NCBI RefSeq assembly: GCF_004359215.1
Contig: NC_090613.1
Location: 3,273,677-3,329,182 of the forward strand
DNA: 55,506 bases
Source: Bremia lactucae
Lineage: Eukaryota; Oomycota; Peronosporomycetes; Peronosporales; Peronosporaceae
Direction: 5' to 3'
Part shown: in pieces, positions 41,395 to 52,735 of the stretch
How positions within the stretch are numbered: the first letter of the stretch is position 1
How the letters are laid out: each line of letters begins with the position of its first letter
Translations under genes and position numbers: made by a program
Notes under the pieces: model-generated
The model's input: only the letters and a program-made list of their open reading frames with translations
What the model was told of the DNA's origin: nothing
Database searches by the model: none

Positions 41395-42439
41395 TTACTG
41401 AGCCTTTTTTGCTGGGGCGACGGCAGCTTTCTTGGCACTTCGTAGAAGATAACGCTCAACGAAGAATTTGAGGAAAAGGGCAAAGTAACTCGAATACATG
41501 ATGATGCCCCATTTGAGACTCTCGGGGTCCACGCTGCATGCATATCCGTGTTTCATGTAATAGACATTCAAGCCACACACAGCGACGCCCACGCCCATCT
41601 GGCTCAGCTGAAAGATTGTCACAAGACGAGCCCAACGCGGCCGGTAGCCGCACGCCGTGAGAAAGTAGTAAAAGTACATGACGGCATGCACCGAGTAATT
41701 CATGGCAATGAAGTAAATTCCACTAAGCATATGAAACAAAACGTTAAATACCGTCATGAGCAGCAAAAGACGACTTGTTCCTCACCTAGCGGAGCGCGTG
41801 CCGAAAGCATGCCAGCAAAAGAGTAGGACAGTGATGTGGTGATACCAGTGCAGGAAAATAAGCGGCTTCTTTCGCAGCACGATAAAGACAGTATCGGCAA
41901 GCTCGGGCACCTTTGAAAATATAAAGAGCACGATCCAAAGCGCCGCGGGGCCGCGGCCATAATTAGGCGTGGGGGGCGCGCAAACGGAATCGTAGATGCC
42001 GTATTTGTAGATATTGATGAGGAGGAAAGGCACCGTGCGAGACGCACCGATAGCACTAAATACGGCTAGCCCCAAGTTCCAAAGTGCCAGCGGACTACCA
42101 CGCATGTGCTTATCGTTACATTTGGTTTCCAAAAGTAACACGAAGTCAGGTAGAGAGATACGTACCCTTTTAGTTGGAAGGGTTTAAAATCGCGCATGAT
42201 TCGACGGCCAATAAAGCACAGAGCACAGTAGACACCACAGATCAAGACAGCCATAGACATGGACTCATGACAAAACTCTGGCTGCCACGATACGACCTGA
42301 AAGGACACCACATGCACGAATCGTAAGCGACGGCATTTGTGACCATCAATTCGCTACCATGACGGACCCAGTCGCGCTCGTACTGGATTGGAAATATCCA
42401 GTCTAAAGACAGAACTTCCCTAGGCACGTGTGCTGCCAT
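41395..42439 (-). CDS. ELO-type fatty-acid elongase (4 exons)
   Basis: Very-long-chain fatty-acid condensing enzyme of the ER. My model: exons 42439-42368, 42296-42166, 42094-41786 and 41722-41395. Introns are 71, 71 and 63 nt with GT...AG ends, and the joined frame gives 279 residues. Family signatures: KVPELADTVFIVLRKKPLIF (129-148), the catalytic histidine box HWYHH (150-154) and MNYSVHAVMYFYYF (178-191), which is completed only when intron 3 is removed. Five or more hydrophobic helices and a Lys/Ala-rich tail ending AKKAQ, compatible with ER retrieval, are present. The first intron donor (gtccgt) is the least certain; an in-frame alternative donor lies 30 nt downstream. It is intact. Oomycetes use such enzymes for C20 polyunsaturated fatty acids, but chain specificity cannot be read here. 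Confidence 0.92.
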
Positions 42440-44040
42440 GGTCCTCTACGTGTCCACTCTTTTCTGTCGCGGTAAAACTCAAGTGGCTGCCGCGGAGGTC
42501 TTTTGAGTTGTGTGCCACGTTTTCGGCCGTACTGCCCCGCTGCTGCAACCTCGTTTCGAAAATCAGCGACAAATTTCTCAAAATACTGACCGCGACTGTT
42601 ACTTTGAAACGCAGCGCCATTTGTTTCGCTGTCGCATCTGTGAGTAAATATTGCAGTCGACAGTTGAGCGATTAATTATATTGTTGCAAACTTCTTGCAC
42701 GACGGAGTAAGGCTTCGTGCAATCTACGCGTCGAGGCATTCTTAGCAAGCGACACGCGGCAAAACGAAACAATCGTTCAAGCCACTTGCGCAGGCTTGTA
42801 TGTAGGCAGCTGTTTCTGCAAATCCCCATTGCAACTCAAAAAAAGCAGGTCCCGTTGTATCGTCTGTGGACGTCGGCTTGATCGCTATAGAAACATTGAC
42901 TTTGACGTCTCCGGGCGTGTGACCAACCTTAATGTGAGCCACGATTAGATAAATATCATATTTCTGACATAAAGCCTTTACCTGTAAAGTAAGCAATTTG
43001 AACAAAATCTTATATGGCAGAAAAGGAGGCAGTCGCATTTTGTTCTCCTTTATTGACTTCATAGTCTTCCTATCTACTTGGAGCATCAAACATGCCGCGC
43101 TTATTGTCTTGCGCAAACACAAAGCTGAGGTCGTCGTACGATTTGAAATAATAAAGTAAAAAGATGATCATCTTTTGAGAAGATGATGCTCGTATTATTG
43201 ATTTGATTCGTTTTCTAGCAATTATCATAAATCTGGGGAATTGCTTTATCCACACCATTTTTCCTTAAATTCACACTAATTTATTCTGTATTTGCCAGCG
43301 CGAGGGACATGAGGCAATACGTTGTCCTTATATATGTAAGAGTCATGATTGGTCGCATAGGATATTAAAAGGTGAAACGAGGGGTGAAACAAGGGTGAAA
43401 CAAGACCATTCCTGAGGTCAACGTTGGGCAGCCATCTGGATACCTGTACTTGCCACTTTCCGCTTAACACACCGTTTCTATTCTATTACAATAAAACACC
43501 TTCCAACATCTTCTTTGCCCGTGCCATTCACGTCTTCTTTGGCATTACCTGTGCCGTCAGCATCCACATCATCACCACACACTAACATGCTTGCTCTGCA
43601 GGTGTCCTTGCTGGACCCAGTCAGGCAGCATGCTGATAGCCCTGCCGGGCCCAGCAATATTGTTTGCATTCGTTTTCGCACGCACCACGTTTAGAAGGGT
43701 GACCACATGGGCGGCAAAGTCCCTATACACGTCTCGGAACCCGTGGGCTGCATTGTACGACGGCAGGCGCGTGCAAATGTCTGATGATTAGAGGGTGGAA
43801 GTTAAAGTGATATTAAAGGTGACGTTAACGTGCTATATGTGCTGCTTACCTCGCTCGGCTTCTTGTCCGTTATTAATCTTCCCTTGGCTTCTTATACAGG
43901 CAGTACTATTGCAAGCCCACTCCCCGTCCAGTAACAGCCTTCGTGCGACTCTGGGGAGTGGTCGTCCAAAACCACCACCATGAAATCAGTGCAATTAACA
44001 CTCCTCCTCGGCCGTCGCAACCGCCGCGTTTTTTGGCGAC
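42440..44040. other. Intergenic region, no convincing gene
   Basis: 1.6 kb upstream of the elongase. The longest frame (42742-43122, minus, 126 codons) has protein-like composition (YDIYLIVAHIKVGHTPGDVK, FFELQWGFAETAAYIQACAS) but no recognised family and no clear start. It may be an exon of a small gene or noise. Near 43490-43590 a minus-strand frame encodes a short Gly/Asp/Val repeat (DVDADGTGNAKEDVNGTGKE). Confidence 0.4.
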
Positions 44041-44047
44041 GCATATC

Positions 44048-44690
44048 TTACTGCAGCTGAAATAATTCTCTTAGCTCCAGCATCTGTGGAGCGGGCAATG
44101 CTTTGGTCAGCAGGTCAGCCAATATGAGCTTTGATTCGATGTACTGCAATTTAACAATGACTCGCTCTGCGTAATCACAGATGAACTTAACGCGGACGTC
44201 CACAATGCTTGGCGCTAGACATCCTGTTTTCGGCTTCGAACTGTCGAATAGCTGCTTGATTGTCCATGAACATGACAATAGGCTCGTGCACCGGCAGCCC
44301 GATTTCTTGCAGCAGCTCCCGTATATCCAAGAGCTCGCACCCGACGTGTGAGGCCGACGCAAATTCGGCCTCCATGGTTGAAAACGACACCTCAGTCTGC
44401 TTTTTGCAGATCTACTGGATAACTTCCCCGTCAAGCGGGATCACTCCTCAAGATATCGACTTTCCGTTTGCCTTGTTGGCGGCGAAGTCGATCTTTCACT
44501 TTCGGAAAGATCTTCACCGCGTAGGCAGCCAGAATTGTTCAGTCCCAGCAAACGAGCAAGACGCTGCTCGCGCTTGTTTCATCGATATCGCACCTTTGGC
44601 GTCTCTCTCGCGTGCTGTCACCAATTACGCCGCAAGTGTTGGACAAGTGTCTGTTGCCATTGTTTTTAAGTATTTGCGTTTAAATTCGCG
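44048..44690 (-). pseudogene. Ty1/Copia RNase H remnant
   Basis: On the minus strand the sequence reads DFAANKANGKSIS-stop-GVIPLDGEVIQ-stop-ICKKQTE, then VSFSTMEAEFASASHVG, CELLDIRELLQEIGLPV, DNQAAI, KFICDYAERVIVKLQYIES and LILADLLTKALPAP. This is the Copia RT/RNase H C-terminal pattern (S-T-x-E-A-E-F, DNQAAI, ADLLTKALP). Two stops fall where Copia proteins have Trp or Gly, and one frameshift lies near 44200. No LTR is recognisable. It abuts the channel gene fragment at about 44700. Confidence 0.85.
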
Positions 44691-44700
44691 CTTAAATTAG

Positions 44701-45181
44701 CTGTGGCGTACGCTTCGCTTTGCTGCCAAGGATTTGCTGGCGTTTGTGGTTTTTTTCTTTACCATTTTCTTTGGTTTTGCCGTAATGAATTATTTGACCT
44801 TTGGTACCACAGTGCCAAACTATCATTCCTTGTCCGTGTCATTCACGAGTTGCTTTCAGATGCTTTTGGCTGCTTTTGACTATGAAGAAATTTACGTTGC
44901 CAATCCAACTATGGCCGGCATCTTTTTTTTCAGCTTTATGATTACAATCTATCGTGTTTGCTTCAACATGTTCATTGCGATCATGAGTGAATACTATTCG
45001 TTAGCACAAAGCGAAAAGAAAACTCTGGAAGAGCATAAACGCAACAGAATGATATGGCTTTATGCAATCCTTTAAAGTTTTTATCGATGACTTGGGAGCT
45101 CAAGACGCACCAGTGTGATGTGGATAACCCAAATGAGTTTAAAATTGTGCATATCAAGTATTTGCTGACTAGTGCTTGGCC
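44701..45181 (+). pseudogene. Polycystin (PKD2)-like channel fragment, truncated and frameshifted
   Basis: The frame begins directly at the Copia junction (LWRTLRFAAKDLLAFVVFFF) and runs to 45075. It contains the last part of a six-helix cation channel: an S5-like helix (FVVFFFTIFFGFAVMNYLTF), a pore loop (SFTSCFQMLLAAFDYEEIYV) and an S6-like helix (IFFFSFMITIYRVCFNMFIA) ending IMSEYYSLAQSEKK. The order and NMFIAIMSEYY ending are those of polycystin channels. After RMIWLYAI a one-base shift is needed to reach FKVFIDDLGAQDAPV, then another to reach DVDNPNEFKIVHIKYLLTSA before the assembly gap. The 5' part is absent. It is either a pseudogene or a real gene damaged by assembly errors near the gap. 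Confidence 0.75.
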
Positions 45182-45281
45182 NNNNNNNNNNNNNNNNNNN
45201 NNNNNNNNNNNNNNNNNNNNNNNNNNNNNNNNNNNNNNNNNNNNNNNNNNNNNNNNNNNNNNNNNNNNNNNNNNNNNNNNN
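45182..45281. other. Assembly gap (100 N)
   Basis: Exactly 100 unknown bases between the channel fragment and the family B right copy, so their adjacency is not proven. Confidence 0.95.
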
Positions 45282-45723
45282 GAGTCGCACAAGCATCATT
45301 TAGACGCTAAGTTATAGACTTTAAAGGACGCCCAATTGTACGTCAACTTGCAAAAGTGCGTCATGGGGGTCCCTGAGATACCTGTACTGGGCTGCATCGT
45401 TGGTACACATGGTGTACGAGCAGACCCAGACAAGATAAACTTAGTAAAGGAATGGCCAATCCCACGGCATGTGAAGGATTGCGCCAATTCCTAGGGCTCG
45501 CTAATTACTTAAATAAATATAGCAAGAATTATGCAGAGCAAACTAAACCATTATTTTAGCTCCTTCAAAAGAACGCAGAATGGGTTTGGTTAAAAGAACA
45601 AGATGATGCGTTCACATCACTGAAGCAATCTCTTGTAGAGGCACCGGTCTTGGCATTGCCAGACTCGGTAAGCCCTTTAGCGTCGTCTGCGATACAAGTA
45701 ATTTTGCAATCGGCAGCGCGCTC

Positions 45724-46251
45724 ATGCAGAAGGATGACGACGGCGTTGACCGCGTCATCTCTTATCAGTCTCGGCGTTTAAAAGCCGCGGAACTGAATTA
45801 CCCCATGCATGACAAAGAGCAACTTCTAATAAAGTATGTTTTTGTCAAGTTTCGTGTGCACCTATTGGGCACCGAACCATTTGTGGTTTATACGGATCAC
45901 GCATCACTGCGGACCGCAATAAACTCACCATACCTCTCGCCTAGAGTGGCAATATGGCTTACATTCTGCTCTAAATTTAATTTCGAAGTTGAATACAAGC
46001 CGGGTAAGTCGAATGTCTTGGCTAACACTTTATCGCGCAGACCAGACTTCGAGGCAAGACCCCAGGAAAGTATGTCTAGTGCTAAAGCACAATTTGAGCC
46101 GTCAATGTTGGCAGCCATGAAGGCATACCACGTGACGAGCTCATTAGCCTTTAAAATAAAAGAGAGCTACAGTCTGGACGACCATTGTCGCCTGCTGTTG
46201 GATCGCTTTGGTGGACGAAAGGTAACTCTTCCGTCGCACCTGAAAGCTTAG
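45724..46251 (+). pseudogene. Family B RNase H, right copy
   Basis: An open frame MQKDDDGVDRVISYQSRRLK, NYPMHDKEQLLIKYVFVKFR, FVVYTDHASLRTAINSPYLS, VEYKPGKSNVLANTLSRRPD. The first ~35 residues differ from the left copy (R/L, M/V, Q/L, L/S changes), and everything after is identical. The change falls at the edge of the identical tract at 45828. Confidence 0.85.
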
Positions 46252-48331
46252 CTAAATCGCTAATAGTTACAGCGATGGCCTGTTATGACATCAGCTATCA
46301 CCTTGTGATCCCTTAAGAATCTATGTGCCTCGTGACACAGATCTCAAGCGAATGATCCTTCACGAGATCCATGATGCACCATCAAGTGGGCATCTGGGCC
46401 GTGAAATAACATTCTTACGAGTGTCAGAGGAATTTTGGTGGCCACACCTATGTAGATGGCTGGCCAACTATATTCGCTCTTGCGAACAGCATCAGCGCAT
46501 TAAGTCTGCACTGTCCAGCAGTGCGCCACTAAAGCCACTACCGATTCTAACCAACTGTTGGAAGTCAGTAAGTCTGGACTTTATGTTTGGCATGCCGCCC
46601 GATAATAAGGGTCGGACGGGGCTCGTCATCCTTGAAGACCGACTGAGCAAAATGGAGCATTTAGCACCATGTAAAACATCGATCAAAAGAAAGGAGGCAG
46701 CTCTCTTGTCCCTGGATCATGTTTACCGACTACACGGGATGCCCGAATCATAGTATCAGAACGTGATCCACGTTACGTCTGGTTTTTGACGACATGTGCT
46801 CGAGCTGCTTGGTAGCAAGCTCCACATGTCGAACGCAGATCTCATCCAAAGACGGATGACCAAACAGAACGTACCAACCGGTTCGTGGCGGATATCTTAC
46901 GCACTATAGCAACTCCCAAAGAATGGAGCAAACAGTTGCCCTTTTTGGAGTTCGCTATGAATAACTGTGCCCATGCCAGTACGGGCGAGACACCTTTTTA
47001 TATTAACGGACTGCGCCATCCTCGGACGTCAGTCCCGTTTGTACGCAGCCCGAGTCTTAGTGAAGGAGGGCCCTCATTATGCTCGGTGCGAAAGAAGGAC
47101 ATAGTTTCGTCAATATGACGATGACCCGCGAGGGTATCATGTCAACGACAGAAACATGCCCTAGTGACCCTGCCAGTTTAGCAGTGGTCAATAAAATTAT
47201 GTCCTATGACCGACCTCTCGGCGTTGTCATAAGCGAGTTTGATGCTAAAAGCGTGAGCGATGCTCAACGCTTTGTTGATGAGCAATAAGCCATCCCACGA
47301 AAAGTCCTTGACGCGATGGCAAGCGCATAGGACAAGCAAAAAGAATATGCGGACCGGAATGATCTCCAATAATGAACGCTTTAGAGTGAATGAAATTGTA
47401 CATTTAAGTACTGCTACCTTACCTAAAAATGCAATTTCTGTACTACCTGGAGGTACTAAGAAGCTGTTGCCGCGTTTCATTTGGGCTCTTTACGGTAGTA
47501 GAAGAGGTTGGAGACCTAGTATACCCTTCACCCGTATATGGAGACGCACCCCGTATTTTACGTGGGTCGTCTGAAACGGTATGTAGACCCAAATGAGGTC
47601 ACCAACCCCCATCCGTTTAAGGAGATCGATGGTGATGCCGACTGTGAGTCGAGCGTCCTTCGGTTAAGGGGGACGGATGAGGAGAAAAATTAATAGCCGA
47701 CAGACTCCTCCTAACGCAAACAGGACTCGGAGAGCGAGGTACATACCACGAGTAACGCGGGTTCCTCAGCATTATCTTCTCCAGAATGTCCAAGCGAGTC
47801 TTCAGGCGTTCATAACCCTGACGAGCCTTCGCGCGGACATCATAGAGATCCGATGTCAGTCGCAAGACTTTACCCTCGAGATCCACAATACGTCGTTCAG
47901 CAGCGATTAACGCCTGCGACTGAACAAACGAAGGTAAGGCCGCCGCGAGAAGGTGAGCTATATCGCCATTCTATCGGCGCCGCCTGCATTGATAGATGCG
48001 GGCGGTAATCAACGCTTCCTTGTTGGAAGGTTGCTTGCCGCCGCTCCGTGAGACAAATGTATCAGATCCTCGTCCAATTCAGAGGTTACCCGAAAAGTTT
48101 TGATTCTTGAGATCCGATCGATATCCTACGTATTGAAGTGCCCGGCTTGGTGGCTGCCTATGAAAAGGAGAATAGCTGAGGCCTCTTCAGTAGTCTCACG
48201 TCTCAAATGGACTAGCAGAAGCATCATTGTGAGAAGAAACAGGTGTGCAATACCGCCCAATATTTCTTTAACACGTAAGCGAGCGAAATTAATCCGCTGC
48301 GACCGCTGTTTCATCGCATCGGAATGCGGAT
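45828..48331. repeat. Right arm of the 2.5-kb inverted repeat
   Basis: Partner of 3455-5958. The arms are about 39.9 kb apart and enclose most of the window, including all intact host genes. The right arm ends at 48331 with an abrupt switch into plus-orientation antisense-ORF sequence. Confidence 0.9.
46325..47692 (+). pseudogene. Family B integrase, right copy
   Basis: The same pieces as in 4094-5461: zinc region with CEQHQR, SLDFMFGMPP, FAMNNCAHASTGETPFY, NAISVLPGGTKKLLPRFI and GRLKRYVDPNEV, with identical frameshifts. Two copies sharing the same disabling changes means the duplication is younger than the decay. Confidence 0.85.
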
Positions 48332-48337
48332 TAATTG

Positions 48338-49045
48338 AAGAACGAATTTACATTTTAAAATTCGTCAAAGAGGAGCGAGGAACTGCGAGCAGCTTTACGC
48401 GTCGCTAGATCACTCAATCACTCTAGCGACCTGTGTTTCCATACACGGCGCCAAAGATGCCACCTTAAAGGGGCCACGTTGGTGGGTCGTCTGCGAAGAC
48501 GCTCACTCAATTTCAAACTTGACGCACGCGCCGCATTAATTCACCGGCCGCGTCCAATACCTTAGTCGAAACGCCGATAGCTACTGCTGCTGTCGCGTTA
48601 ACGGGGCTAAAGGATTCATCCCACATTAACAGTGAGGATGCTGATCCGTCGCTCATTGTCCACTACAATGAGTCGACACCGTTGCCGTCACCTCATAGAA
48701 GTGATGTGGATAACGAGCTCATGCGGAAGGATGATGGCGCAAAATTGCCATCCAAACTTCGCTCATTGCTTTAAACATGGAACAGCAAAGTTTTCTAATG
48801 CTGTCCCGTCGTCTGCTCTGGCTAGCGTAGACACTATTAATGAGAGTGCTGCTCATAAAGATACAGCCGCTTCTCCGCTGGATAAATCACAACGTGTATT
48901 ACTCAGACCATTATCGATAATGATTCTGAAAAAAGGGGATTCTGAGCCCAAAGCTCCGCCGACGACACGTGAACGTGCTCAGTCGGTGTCACAAGCCAGT
49001 TGCTTTTGAACGTGGCTATGTGACGGGTGGCATATCACCGATGCC
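48338..49045 (+). pseudogene. Family B antisense ORF, N-terminal half, flipped
   Basis: From 'gaagaacgaatttacat' at 48337 this is a diverged direct copy of about 2558-3270: leader, a broken MPP start near 48455 (stop after MPP), then SRSLSTT/AHKDTAASPLD and SEPKAPPTTRERAQSVSQAS (48632-49009). Its orientation is opposite to the C-terminal half that ends at 48331, so the two halves of one gene face each other here. Many stops and indels; non-functional. Confidence 0.75.
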
Positions 49046-49149
49046 CCATATGCTCGCATGCTACATTTGGTCTTGTTTGTAGTATTTGTTGATGCTTGCT
49101 GTTGAAAACGATTGATCAAAGACAGCTTGTCCGCACGCGGTACGATGTA

Positions 49150-49585
49150 TGTAACGGGGCACTACGACTTGTACTGCTTCAGTACAAGTCCACTTCGCAC
49201 TGCTTCAGTTGCGGGTGGTGCGTTACGTTATTTTACATACACTAGTACGTGCAGAGGAAGACTTTAAGACAACTAGCTTGAATAGGGTTAAATGAAAACT
49301 GTATTAATATAATTAAGTATCTCTTCTTTATATCTGTTAATACTTACCTAATTATATACTAATACTAAACATGCAATTGAAATCTTTTCTGTCTCTCTCT
49401 TTGTTCACGTTTACAGCTGATTAGTCTGCGGGATAATATGTATAATGGCCTATACCTAGTTATGGATAAGATTTTTGAACATGACGATATAAAGTAATGT
49501 TCTCCAAATATTATCTACCTTTTAGATAACATATTAATTAACAACCTTTAAGTGTTAATTTCATGTAACGATACACCTCGTTACA
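49150..49585 (-). repeat. Solo family A LTR
   Basis: 436 bp from TGTAACGGGGCACTACG to CACCTCGTTACA, with the hairpin at 49166-49190. It is closest to the 26248 LTR subfamily. No internal element sequence follows on either side, as expected after LTR-LTR recombination. No target-site duplication is visible. Confidence 0.85.
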
Positions 49586-51760
49586 CTTAAGGTTTCGCCT
49601 ATCCTAAATCTAATTCTTACTAAGTATCATCTCTCCTAATTGCGCAAACCTTTTTACTTGTTTTTTTATTGCGCATATGTAAAATTGAATTAAAGAAAAT
49701 GAATGGTTTTAAAAGATAAATCGAAATGAGTGGTCAAGGGCTCAGCGAGTTGACTGGTCCTGACAATCCCGGCAGCAGTTGTTAGAAATGTAGATTTTGA
49801 TTAAGCAGTAAAAAATCTCCAGAAACCGCAGGGTTTCTTTTTACTGCATGTTTTCTGTTAGCAGCGATTAACGGGGTTGTTCTAAAGATTTTAAATAACC
49901 AATAAACAGAACTGTCGCATTGCTGCTACAATATTACCGTGTATTGTAAATTGGACATGTTTAGTAGAATTATTTGGAGGTAGTAACCGATTTTACAGTG
50001 AGAATGGACACGGGTGCAATTCATTTAAAATTCGAGCGGGGATTCTCTGTGTTTTTGCGATGACAAAAGTACTTAATAAAAATATGTGCTCTACCTCCAA
50101 TTTAGACTAATTTATCGATCTTGCCTCTTGCCTGATCCGAGCCCTGTCGTCATCGTCAGCTTGTAATCATATAAATTTGTTATTTTTGTCACCCATGAAA
50201 TAGCGAAGGAAATGACAATTCAAGATTTTGTGTGTTATGTCGTAGAAAAGTTTCGGGATTTTGTCTTGAAGAAATGTCGTAGAAAACTCCCGTTATTTAT
50301 TTGTAAATATAATATAAACCAATAGAAAGTGTTTGTAAAAGCCAATCACCATTTAGTGTGTCACGTGGTGATCCTTCCCACGTGGAACCGCCGGGGTCGA
50401 CTCTAGCTCCGCCGAATCTCCGGGGAATTTAAGGGCAACGCGCTTTCACAAATACACCGCGGATGACGCTTTAACCACGGCACGTCCGGTGCGCGAGAGT
50501 CCAACCGCCATGTCCAGGCTCTGCAACCGGCTGAGACGTTCGCGATAGTTGTTGAAGCCTCACGGGTGGCACCGTCCGCCGGGGTGGGGCTCGAGCATTA
50601 CTGAGCTGTAGTATGAGGTCGAGCCGCTGAACGTTACACATTCACGGATACAGGCCGCTTGGCTTGCCTCCAGGCACACATTGTGGCGAAGATAGCGGAT
50701 ATGGACATCTGCAACCCAGACTTTCGAGCCTTTACGGTGTGGCACCTCACAACCAAATTGGCAGGGTGCCCACCACATCATTTGGTGTGGTTGGCCGCTC
50801 ATTCTTAAGCATCCTGATGTCGAGCAACGCCTACAGTGTCTTCAGTTCGACAACGTCGGGCCCCCCAGTCGTTTCAGACGTCGCACCTGCTCCGAAAAAT
50901 ACGTGAGTTTAAGTCTCAATGAGAGTGACCGACAGTTAATGCCTCCACGGGAGCCGGGTGCATGAGCAACACCTGTTACATTCAGGTGTGTGGACTAGCG
51001 GAGCAATCGGATACTGATACAAGCCAGCGTCCGTCAGGCGATATTCTTGACGGCGGGGATGTATCCGCCATAGATTAGGACCGACAGAACCCACCACCAG
51101 TGACGGAGAATGACACCACGGAGGTTTACCTTGTGCAAGCTAAAAAACCCAAGCAGCCTCCTACACTGCAGCTCATCGCGCTCAAGGTAGTTGTGTACGG
51201 CGGCGTATTTATTTTGTTACTACCATAGGTCACATTTGCCCATGTCGGACACTGGATCAACACAATCCGGGGAGATGGTCGAGATGGCATTAGAAATCCT
51301 GTTGTCAATACGCCAATGTCCGGGAATTGTATGCGATGGCTTGAGTGAAGAGAGTGGTCGACCACGGCCTTGCAGCACATTATGACAGGCAAAAAATTAT
51401 AACTCGTGCATCGACGTGGTGTTCGCTTGTCTGGACATCTTAACTTGAGCGAGCCAATTGACCATCATCTACTGACAGCAATGTTGATCAATTTGCAACG
51501 AGGGTGGGATGGGGTGACTTGGAAGTGCGAAAATCTAATCAACACTATAGATGATACTTAGATGACTATGCCGCTACACCGACCCAACGCGAAAAAAACA
51601 TTTTGAAGTACAATTGGGACTGCAGCGAGCTGATTGCGGATGCGGACGATTTTCTTTAAAGAATTTAAATTACCAATGCGCGCAATACTGACGGAGGATG
51701 CTTGGAATTGGCCGAGCACCATGCGCGCGGCGGAAAAGTGTACAAGGCGGAGAAGCAAAT
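49586..51760. other. Non-coding region, no gene recognised
   Basis: 49586-50370 is A/T-rich with nothing recognisable. From about 50371 ('cacgtggtgatccttcccacgtgg', a CACGTGG/CCACGTG-flanked imperfect palindrome) the base composition becomes visibly more G/C-rich, and short frames appear on both strands without known motifs. It is probably old transposon sequence. Confidence 0.4.
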
Positions 51761-51769
51761 GGCAAGTAC

Positions 51770-52030
51770 GTGGCCGATATTCGATTGACAATAGTATTTC
51801 CAGAGAATGAACGGATTCTCAGTAGCTCATCGATAAACATAAAGGTCCTTGATGCGAAGACTCGGATTGAACGCTTTACGTCCCAATCCTGAGAGTCTTT
51901 AAAGACAAACTCTCTATATACGGATTTTATACAATATATGGATGTCTTTTCTGAATCAGTACGTTGCGATTTTTCTTAGGATAAAGGCACTCGACACAAA
52001 ATCGACCTGGTTCCAGGTAAAGCGCCATTG
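51770..52030 (+). pseudogene. Gypsy protease-RT spacer fragment
   Basis: The plus-strand frame gives VFPENERILSSSSINIKVLD, AKTRIERFTSQS and, after stops, a segment around 51990 reading RHKIDLVPGKAPL. It aligns in order with the A2 segment FFAENERVLSKSSMDESVLD and the RT entry RHEIELKADSKY (31150-31557). It is a diverged relative of family A in plus orientation. Confidence 0.65.
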
Positions 52031-52528
52031 CAGCTTAATTAGTGCATCAGAAGCTAGCGAATGCGAAGACGAAGATCCGCAATGACCGCTCAATTTCTCG
52101 TTTGGGGAACAATATTCCCCCCTCCTCCCCGGCGACGCGTTACCGCGGTGGTGGACGGCGATCACGCGCTTACGTTTCTTCGGCTTTGCTTGGCGACGGG
52201 TGCCTACCACAGCAGCCTGAATCCGTTCAGACGCTCGGCAGTATGCAAGTGTCCAACGACCCTGGCGGGTGAGTCGGCAACATATCGGAGCTATGGCACT
52301 GCTTACACGGCGCATGTCGGTTCCCCCAGACCTTCAACACGTTATTCGACATATACTGGACGTGGTTCAGTCTGACCGTTTTGCAGACTTTCTCTCCTTC
52401 GTGGTCAATTCGGCCTCCCAAATGACGCACGACAACGGGACACAATGTTAAGACGACCTAACTGCTAGGGCAATTAAGGATCCGTGTCGGCAGCTAGAGC
52501 AGTATCGCCTTTCGCGTGCATTTTTACT

Positions 52529-52735
52529 TTAAAAGCCATTCGCTGGTTCGGCGGGAGGGCCATGCCGCACATGAGGTACGCAGCCAGATGCATAGAAGTT
52601 ACGCTTACGCATAAATGCAAGAAATTTTCGGTCGTGGGTACGATGTACTTCTACGTCCGGCTTGATCTTCACTCCCGAAGATAATTGGTAGCTCGGAGGC
52701 TTCCCTGCTCGCTCGCGTAACGAACCCCCGCTCAT
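52529..52735 (-). pseudogene. Gypsy RT fragment (thumb region)
   Basis: Minus-strand VKIKPDVEVHRTHDRKFLAF and MRKRNFYAS correspond to A2 KTDVEVHKTHVRQVLTLVRK and HKLYA just after the YFDD box. The catalytic box itself is not present. Orientation is opposite to the fragment at 51770-52030, so the region is rearranged. Confidence 0.6.

Larger units (their letters stand above)
45291..48331 (+). mobile_element. Ty3/Gypsy element, family B, right copy (fragment)
   Basis: A plus-strand pol fragment: RT thumb and connection (45291-45560), RNase H (45724-46251), integrase (46325-47692), then the C-terminal half of the antisense ORF (47617-48331, minus). From 45828 to 48331 it appears identical in reverse complement to 3455-5958. 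From 45291 to 45827 it is a diverged homologue with a one-base length difference (45582) that keeps WVWLKEQDDAF in frame where the left copy is shifted. No LTR is attached at either end. Confidence 0.85.

Noticed and set aside
42742..43122. Possible molybdopterin synthase large subunit (MoaE-like) exon
   Set aside because: The string YLIVAHIKVGHTPGDVKVNV vaguely resembles the MoaE core, but the following residues lack the family's SxHR and lysine motifs and no second exon is visible.
43590..43800. Plus-strand ORF 43591-43791 as a small gene
   Set aside because: Composition is random-like, there is no recognisable motif, and it overlaps a minus-strand low-complexity frame.
45054..45317. ORFs spanning the second N gap
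   Set aside because: Same reason. Only the part before the gap is meaningful, as a frameshifted piece of the channel gene.
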